From Paraburkholderia translucens (GTDB lineage Bacteria; Pseudomonadota; Gammaproteobacteria; Burkholderiales; Burkholderiaceae): DNA of 58,549 nucleotides. The DNA lies in contig NZ_JAJITC010000022.1 of assembly GCF_020881035.1 (NCBI RefSeq), positions 1 to 58,549 on the forward strand. Reading direction: 5' to 3'. The position numbers and the translations under genes are program-made. Positions 53,809 through 58,549 of the stretch are shown one piece after another. The notes under the pieces are model-generated. The model saw only the letters and a list, made by a program, of their open reading frames with translations, was not told where the DNA came from and did not search any database. Numbering within the stretch: the first letter of the stretch is position 1; the number at the start of each line of letters is the position of its first letter.

Positions 53809-54447
53809 TCACTCTCTGTCTTGCGCGAGCCGCGCACATACCGCTTCGATCATCAACTGACTCGAGCGCGCGCCCGGATCGATGTGACCTCGCGAGCGTT
53901 CGCCGAGAAAGGATGCGCGCCCCTTGGTCGCGAGCATGTCGCGCGTGGCGAACATGCTCGCTTGGGCGACCTGCGGCAACGCGTCGAGCACGGCTTCCGG
54001 CGCCGCGTTGGTGTCAGCCAGTTCCGCAAAACGCGACGCTACGGGAATGAGCACGTCCATCATCGTCTTGCTGCCGATGCCCGCCTTGCCACGCTGAGCG
54101 ACGGCATCGACGCCCGCAGCGAAAATCCGCGACGCGTCCGCGAGGCTCATCGCGTGCGCACTTTCGGCCGAGGCCTTCGCCATTCCGTGCAGCAACGAAA
54201 AGAACAACGGCCCGGACGAGCCGCCGACCGTCGACAGCAGTTTCGACGCTGCAAGGTTCAGCGCGGATGCGAACGCTTCCGCCTCTATCTCGGCGCGCAT
54301 CGCGAGCAGCGCATCGACGCCGCGTAACAAGTTGAAGATATGATCGCCGTCGCCAATTTGCTGATCAAGCGCCGCGATCTCGTCCGTGTGTTCCTTCAGC
54401 GTGGCATGCGCAGCCTCGATGCACGCCATGACCGTTTTGCCGTTCAT
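53809..54447 (-). CDS. dhaL: Dihydroxyacetone kinase subunit DhaL
   Basis: Nucleotide-binding subunit of 212 residues. The metal-binding Asp cluster LDQQIGDGDHIFNL (Asp28, 33 and 35) and the glycine-rich STVGGSSGPLFFSLL loop are present, as is KAGIGSKTMMDVLIP. The conserved C-terminal HIDPGARSS completes the pocket. The start overlaps the ATPase gene end by 4 bp (ATGA type). DhaL hands phosphate to the ketone held by DhaK. Confidence 0.94.
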   Translation of the reverse strand: MNGKTVMACIEAAHATLKEHTDEIAALDQQIGDGDHIFNLLRGVDALLAMRAEIEAEAFASALNLAASKLLSTVGGSSGPLFFSLLHGMAKASAESAHAMSLADASRIFAAGVDAVAQRGKAGIGSKTMMDVLIPVASRFAELADTNAAPEAVLDALPQVAQASMFATRDMLATKGRASFLGERSRGHIDPGARSSQLMIEAVCARLAQDRE

Positions 54448-55463
54448 GCGGGAATCCTCCTGCCATCGGAGCGGAAATAAAGAAGGCTGCGCGGCGGCAA
54501 CGACACGCCGACCGTTTGCCCTGGCACGAAATTGCGTTCGGTCATCGTCGTCGCGACAATTGCGGTGCCATCGCGGTCCAGAATCAGCAGATGCCGAAGC
54601 GGGGAATATTCGAGCACGCGAAGATTGAGGACGTCTCGCGCATCAGGAGCGTGCAGCACGATGTCTTCAGGACGGATCGCGACCGTCGCCGTACCCGCTG
54701 GCATCGCGGCGGCGTCGAACAGCGTAGCGGGCAACAAGTTGATGGGCGGAGAGCCGAGGCGGCGGGCCGCACTGAGGGAGTCCGGTTTGCCATACACTTC
54801 GCGCGGCGCGCCCATCTGCACAATGCGGCCATGCTCGAGTATGCCGATGCGATCGGCGAGCGTCGTCGCTTCGACCTGATCGTGCGTCACGTAAATAATC
54901 GTCGCGCCGATCGTGCGATGCAGCCGTTTCAGTTCGATCCGCAGTTCCTCGCGCAGTTTCGCGTCGAGCGACGACAGCGGCTCGTCCATCAGGAACACTT
55001 TGGGCTCGCGCACAAGCGCGCGCCCAATCGCGACGCGCTGCATTTCGCCGCCCGACAGGCGCGTCGCCGCGTTGCCGAGCTTGGACTCCATATGCAGCAT
55101 GCGGGCCACCGCCTGCACGCGCGCGCTGACTTGCGCCTCGCTCACGCGCCGCCGCGGAGAACGCAACGGAAAAGCCAGATTGTCGAATACGGTCAGATGG
55201 GGATACAGCGAATACTGTTGAAAGATGAACGCAACGTCGCGATCCGCCGGATGCAAATCCGTCGCCGGTTCGCCATCAATGAAAATCTCGCCTTCGTCGG
55301 GCTTTTCGAGCCCGGCGATCAGGCGCAGCGTCGTCGTCTTGCCTGCGCCGCTCGGGCCCAGCAACACGACGAATTCGCCCTCCTTCACCTCGATCGAAGC
55401 GTCGTCTACCGCGACGATATCGCCGAAGCGTTTCGTCACGTGGAGCAAACGGATCTCAGACAT
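54444..55463 (-). CDS. Sugar/polyol ABC ATP-binding protein (second of pair)
   Basis: ATPase of about 339 residues. Walker A is GPSGAGKTT, signature LSGGEMQRVAIGRA, Walker B KVFLMDEPLSSLD, H-loop YVTHDQVEA, and a C-terminal TOBE domain follows. A start at 55463 is preceded by GGAGACG. The frame is open to 55487, inside the upstream ATPase gene. Two different ATPases in one operon suggest a heterodimer, as in glycerol-type ABC importers (GlpST), rather than one shared ATPase. Confidence 0.93.
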   Translation of the reverse strand: MSEIRLLHVTKRFGDIVAVDDASIEVKEGEFVVLLGPSGAGKTTTLRLIAGLEKPDEGEIFIDGEPATDLHPADRDVAFIFQQYSLYPHLTVFDNLAFPLRSPRRRVSEAQVSARVQAVARMLHMESKLGNAATRLSGGEMQRVAIGRALVREPKVFLMDEPLSSLDAKLREELRIELKRLHRTIGATIIYVTHDQVEATTLADRIGILEHGRIVQMGAPREVYGKPDSLSAARRLGSPPINLLPATLFDAAAMPAGTATVAIRPEDIVLHAPDARDVLNLRVLEYSPLRHLLILDRDGTAIVATTMTERNFVPGQTVGVSLPPRSLLYFRSDGRRIPA

Positions 55464-56571
55464 AAGCGTCTCCATTGCCGTTTCCATTGACGGCCATCTG
55501 CCGCGCCGCGCCCGGGAGCATCCTGCCGCTCACCGCGTCGTACAGCAGCGTGCGCTCCTTGCGAAACGACAGACCGACCTGAGCCCCTGCGGCCTGCCCT
55601 TCGTCCTTGCCGACCCTCACGCGCACAATGCCAAGCGCTGTATCGACCACGAGGATCTGATGCGAGCCGAGATACTCGTCGGCAATCACGCGGCCACGCA
55701 AGGCACCGCGCGCGTCGATCAGGACGTGCTCGGGCCGGATGCCCAGCAGCGCTTTCGCGGCGGAGGCATCAACGCGCGGCACCGCCACCGGCGCGCCGCC
55801 GAGCGACACCCGTTCCGTACCCGCTTCGACTCCGGCGTCTACAGCGAGAAAGTTCATTGGCGGACTTCCGATGAACTTGCCGACAAAAACGGTGGCAGGA
55901 AAATGATAAACCTCATGCGGCGACGCGGATTGAAGTACTTCGCCCTGATCCATCACGACGACGTCGTCGGCCATCGCCATCGCTTCACTTTGATCGTGCG
56001 TGACGTAGATCGTGGTTGCTTTAAGCGTGTTATGCAGCTTGCGCAGTTCAAGGCACATCAGCTCGCGGAAATCGGCATCGAGCGTGCCGAGCGGCTCGTC
56101 CATCAGGAAGGCCTTCGGATGCCGCACGATCGCGCGCCCCAACGCGACGCGTTGCCGGTCGCCGCCCGAGAGTCCGCCCGTCTTGCGGTCGAGTATGTTT
56201 TCGATGCGCAGCATATGAGCGGCGGATTCGACGCGCGTTGCGATTTCTCGCCGCGAAATGCCCTCGTTTTTCAGCGGAAACGCGATGTTCTTGCGCACGC
56301 TCATGTGCGGATAGAGCGCGAACATCTGGAACACGAACGCGATGTCGCGCTGCCGCGCGCGCAGCGCCGTGACATCTTCTCCGTCGATATGAATCTGTCC
56401 CGATGTCGGCAACTCAAGCCCGGCGATCATGCGCAACGTCGTCGTCTTTCCGCAACCGGAAGGTCCGAGCAGCACGACGAAGCGGCCGGCGCCTACCGTC
56501 AGATTCGTACTGCGCACGGCCGTAAAATCGCCGAAACGCTTGTGAAGATTCGAAAGAACGATCGTCGACAT
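55456..56571 (-). CDS. Sugar/polyol ABC ATP-binding protein (first of pair)
   Basis: ATPase of 371 residues. Walker A is GPSGCGKTT, signature LSGGDRQRVALGRA, Walker B KAFLMDEPLGTLD, H-loop YVTHDQSEA. The TOBE region contains GIRPEHVLIDARGALRGRVI and an asparagine/glycine-rich tail (NGNGNGDAYV). It overlaps the second ATPase gene by 8 bp and starts four bases after the small membrane-protein gene. The signature differs from the second ATPase at several positions, consistent with a specialised pair. Confidence 0.93.
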   Translation of the reverse strand: MSTIVLSNLHKRFGDFTAVRSTNLTVGAGRFVVLLGPSGCGKTTTLRMIAGLELPTSGQIHIDGEDVTALRARQRDIAFVFQMFALYPHMSVRKNIAFPLKNEGISRREIATRVESAAHMLRIENILDRKTGGLSGGDRQRVALGRAIVRHPKAFLMDEPLGTLDADFRELMCLELRKLHNTLKATTIYVTHDQSEAMAMADDVVVMDQGEVLQSASPHEVYHFPATVFVGKFIGSPPMNFLAVDAGVEAGTERVSLGGAPVAVPRVDASAAKALLGIRPEHVLIDARGALRGRVIADEYLGSHQILVVDTALGIVRVRVGKDEGQAAGAQVGLSFRKERTLLYDAVSGRMLPGAARQMAVNGNGNGDAYV

Positions 56572-56574
56572 GGC

Positions 56575-56769
56575 TTAGTCCGGAAAATGACTGGTCACGA
56601 CGAAAGCCAGCGCGCCCGCCAGAATCACGGGGAACGACCACGTATAGAGATCGACAGTGAACGGTTGTACGAGCATCGCGATGCCCACGCCGATGAGCAC
56701 CGTCGAAGCGCCTTCACAATAGCGCCGGCGGAAAAAGCGCCGGCGTGACAGGGTAGTTTGCACTTTCAT
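56575..56769 (-). CDS. Small two-helix membrane protein of the polyol ABC operon
   Basis: Protein of 64 residues. A basic N-terminus (SRRRFFRRRY) precedes two hydrophobic segments (~20-36 and ~44-60, with YTWSFPVILAGALAFVVTSH). Its start overlaps the MalG-like permease stop by 4 bp, and it lies three bases before the ATPase gene, so it is a true operon member. Small membrane proteins of unknown role also accompany glycerol-type ABC importers (DUF2160-like), but sequence relation is not evident. It may stabilise the transporter complex. Confidence 0.65.
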   Translation of the reverse strand: MKVQTTLSRRRFFRRRYCEGASTVLIGVGIAMLVQPFTVDLYTWSFPVILAGALAFVVTSHFPD

Positions 56770-57719
56770 TTGCGCACCGCTCCGAAAGTGATGCCGCGCA
56801 ACAGGTGCTTGCGCAGCACGACGGTGAAGATGAGGATTGGCAGCACGAACAGTGTCGTGGCGGCCGCGACGGCTGGCCAGTCCTGGCCGCCCTCGCCAAT
56901 GATGAACGGAATGAACGGCGGCATCGTCTGCGCGTCGCCGCTTGTGAGCAACAATGCAAACGCGTACTCGTTCCAGGCGAAGATCAAACAGAAAATCGCA
57001 GTTGCGGCAATGCCCGTGATCGCTTGCGGCAACACGACCTTGAGAAAAGCCTGCAGCCGCGTGTATCCGTCAACGAGCGCGGCTTCTTCATATTCGCGCG
57101 GAATCTCGTCGATGAAACCCTTGAGCAACCACACTGCGAGCGACACATTCACGGCCGTGTACAGCACGATCATGCCCAGGTAGCTATCGGCCAGTCCAAG
57201 CGCACGGTACATCAGATAGATGGGAATCGCGACGGCAATGGGTGGCATCATCCGTGTCGACAGAATGAAAAACAGCAGGTCGTCGGCCAGCGGCACCCTG
57301 AACCGCGAGAACGCATACGCGGCAAGCGTGCCGAGAAACACCGCGAGAAACGTCGAGCCGAAACCGATGACGAGCGAATTGACGAAACGCGGCAAGACCT
57401 TCGACGGCCCCGCAATCACCATATTGCGTTTGCGGACGTCGCGGTCATACCAGGTCTGTGCCGGAGGCAGGCTCGCGATGAACTCCGGCGACTGCCGTGA
57501 ACGGATCGTGAAAAGATTCACGTAGCCTTCCATCGATGGTTGAAACATCACGACAGGGGGATACGCAATCGCATCCTCCTGCGTCTTGAAGCTCGTCAGA
57601 ATGATCCACACGATAGGCAACGTCGCAACGAGTGCATACGCGACCACGACGATGGCCGCGAACGTCTTGCTGCGCGGCGACGCGGCTACGACCGATTGTT
57701 GAAGGGCAAGGTCCGTCAT
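56766..57719 (-). CDS. Sugar/polyol ABC permease, MalG-like
   Basis: Inner-membrane permease of 317 residues with six helices. A characteristic large periplasmic loop after helix 1 is followed by FVNSLVIGFGSTFLAVFLGT and the EAA loop FIDEIPREYEEAALVDGYTR. The C-terminus is FTVVLRKHLLRGITFGAVRK. Overlaps of 4 bp with both neighbours indicate coupled translation with the MalF-like permease and the small membrane protein. It forms the channel with the MalF-like subunit. Confidence 0.93.
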   Translation of the reverse strand: MTDLALQQSVVAASPRSKTFAAIVVVAYALVATLPIVWIILTSFKTQEDAIAYPPVVMFQPSMEGYVNLFTIRSRQSPEFIASLPPAQTWYDRDVRKRNMVIAGPSKVLPRFVNSLVIGFGSTFLAVFLGTLAAYAFSRFRVPLADDLLFFILSTRMMPPIAVAIPIYLMYRALGLADSYLGMIVLYTAVNVSLAVWLLKGFIDEIPREYEEAALVDGYTRLQAFLKVVLPQAITGIAATAIFCLIFAWNEYAFALLLTSGDAQTMPPFIPFIIGEGGQDWPAVAAATTLFVLPILIFTVVLRKHLLRGITFGAVRK

Positions 57720-58474
57720 CGCTGTTTCACCCTGTTAAGTGCCTTCACATAGATATTCGCGGCGCCGAACACGGCGACGAACAGAATGATCGCCAGCGCA
57801 GACGAATAACCCGTTTGCCACTTCTCGAAGGCCGCGCGCTTGAGTGTGATCGACACGGTTTCCGTCACCGAACCTGGACCGCCCGACGTCAGCAGATTCA
57901 CCATGTCGAACATCTTGAAGTTCTCGATGCCGCGAAACAGAATGGCCAGCATCAGGAACGGCAGCGTCATCGGCAGCGTGATGGACCAGAACTGGCGCCA
58001 CGGCGAAGCACGGTCCACTTCGGCTGCTTCGTAGATGTAGTCAGGAATCGAACGCAGGCCGGCAAGACAGATCAGCATCACGTAGGGCGTCCACATCCAT
58101 GTATCGACCATGACGATGGTCCACGGAGCGAGCGGCACGTCGCCGATCATCTGGAACGAGTTGGGCGCAATGCCCGTGAAGAAACTGACGATGTCGTTGA
58201 AGAGGCCCGTTTGAGGTTGCAGCAGGAAAGTCCAGAAGTTGCCGACGACGGCGGGCGACAACATCATCGGCAGCAGGATCAGCGTCGTCCAGAAGCTATG
58301 GCCGCGAAACTGCCGGTTCACCAGGAGCGCAAGCCCGAAGCCGAGCAATACCTCGAGTCCGACCGACCAGAACACAAAGCGCGCGGTGACCTGCATCGCG
58401 TACCAGATGTCTTCGTCGGTCAGGATGCGCATTGACTCAGTTTTTTTGTTACCGAGCCACGGGCATTGCCTCAT
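57716..58474 (-). CDS. Sugar/polyol ABC permease, MalF-like, apparently 5'-truncated
   Basis: Permease of 252 residues with an EAA loop IPDYIYEAAEVDRASPWRQF and a C-terminal helix AIILFVAVFGAANIYV. Relatives are about 290-310 residues and begin with a first transmembrane helix and FxGLxNYxxI before the LTDEDIWYAM segment seen here at residues 18-27. That helix is missing. The frame has a TGA before 58474, and the upstream 75 bases encode no hydrophobic stretch. It may be truncated by a rearrangement, or the true start may lie in another frame (frameshift). The binding-protein gene expected upstream is not in the window. Confidence 0.8.
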   Translation of the reverse strand: MRQCPWLGNKKTESMRILTDEDIWYAMQVTARFVFWSVGLEVLLGFGLALLVNRQFRGHSFWTTLILLPMMLSPAVVGNFWTFLLQPQTGLFNDIVSFFTGIAPNSFQMIGDVPLAPWTIVMVDTWMWTPYVMLICLAGLRSIPDYIYEAAEVDRASPWRQFWSITLPMTLPFLMLAILFRGIENFKMFDMVNLLTSGGPGSVTETVSITLKRAAFEKWQTGYSSALAIILFVAVFGAANIYVKALNRVKQR

Positions 58475-58549
58475 GTAATTTGCTACCCGTCAGAATGCTG
58501 GCGGGAGCGACTTATGGCGAGGCAGCTCAGCATGACAACACGACGGGAA

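Noticed and set aside
55225..56748. 507-codon plus-strand frame
   Set aside because: Antisense to the first ABC ATPase and the small membrane protein. No independent support.

Overview
The window is high-GC, densely coded bacterial DNA. It carries several ABC uptake systems, a Burkholderia-type trimeric porin, FixJ-type response regulators, a 1691-residue pseudokinase/AAA/GAF/histidine-kinase protein and many catabolic cassettes. This fits a large accessory replicon of a Paraburkholderia/Caballeronia/Burkholderia-type betaproteobacterium. The assignment is an inference from gene content, not from a marker gene. No rRNA, tRNA or CRISPR was seen.

Layout. (1) 1-7.7 kb: a Liv-type amino-acid uptake pair (permease cut by the window edge, binding protein), a MocR regulator, and a divergent operon of glycerate 2-kinase, an enolase paralogue with an altered active site, and an ornithine-cyclodeaminase-family protein. 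(2) 7.7-9.4 kb: a degenerate zone with a 745-bp internally deleted IS5-like element flanked by TA. (3) 9.4-16.2 kb: an arabinoside locus (FadR-type regulator, GH51 arabinofuranosidase, binding protein, two permeases, ATPase). (4) 16.7-20 kb: a diguanylate cyclase, autotransporter and BON-domain remnants, and a Tat-exported alpha/beta hydrolase. (5) 20-25.1 kb: the giant hybrid signalling protein. (6) 25.4-31.2 kb: a TetR-controlled molybdenum hydroxylase operon with an MFS transporter. (7) 31.5-36.5 kb: an alpha/beta hydrolase, two response regulators, a histidine kinase and an aldehyde dehydrogenase. (8) 36.7-42.3 kb: a purine nucleoside permease-family protein, a 12-repeat WD40 membrane protein, a GYD protein, a cysteine-synthase fragment, a porin and a truncated MFS gene. 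(9) 42.3-47.2 kb: a MarR regulator with two matching operator palindromes, then a copper-handling operon (His-rich protein, small periplasmic protein, TolC-type lipoprotein, multicopper oxidase, CusF-like protein). (10) 47.4-52.5 kb: a second Liv system with a fused LivM-LivG. (11) 52.5-58.5 kb: a decayed DHA2 exporter, then an operon on the minus strand with two permeases (the first lacking its N-terminus), a small membrane protein, two ATPases, DhaL and DhaK.

How the genes work together. Most blocks are self-contained uptake-plus-catabolism cassettes with a local regulator. Block 1 would import an amino-acid-like compound and end in glycerate, 2-phosphoglycerate and a product of the odd enolase. 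Block 3 imports and cleaves arabinosides. Block 6 hydroxylates an unknown heteroaromatic or aldehyde. Block 11 imports a polyol or sugar whose ketose product is phosphorylated by DhaKL. The most unusual items are the enolase paralogue cassette, the pseudokinase signalling protein, the detached WD40 membrane protein, and the DhaKL operon that lacks DhaM.
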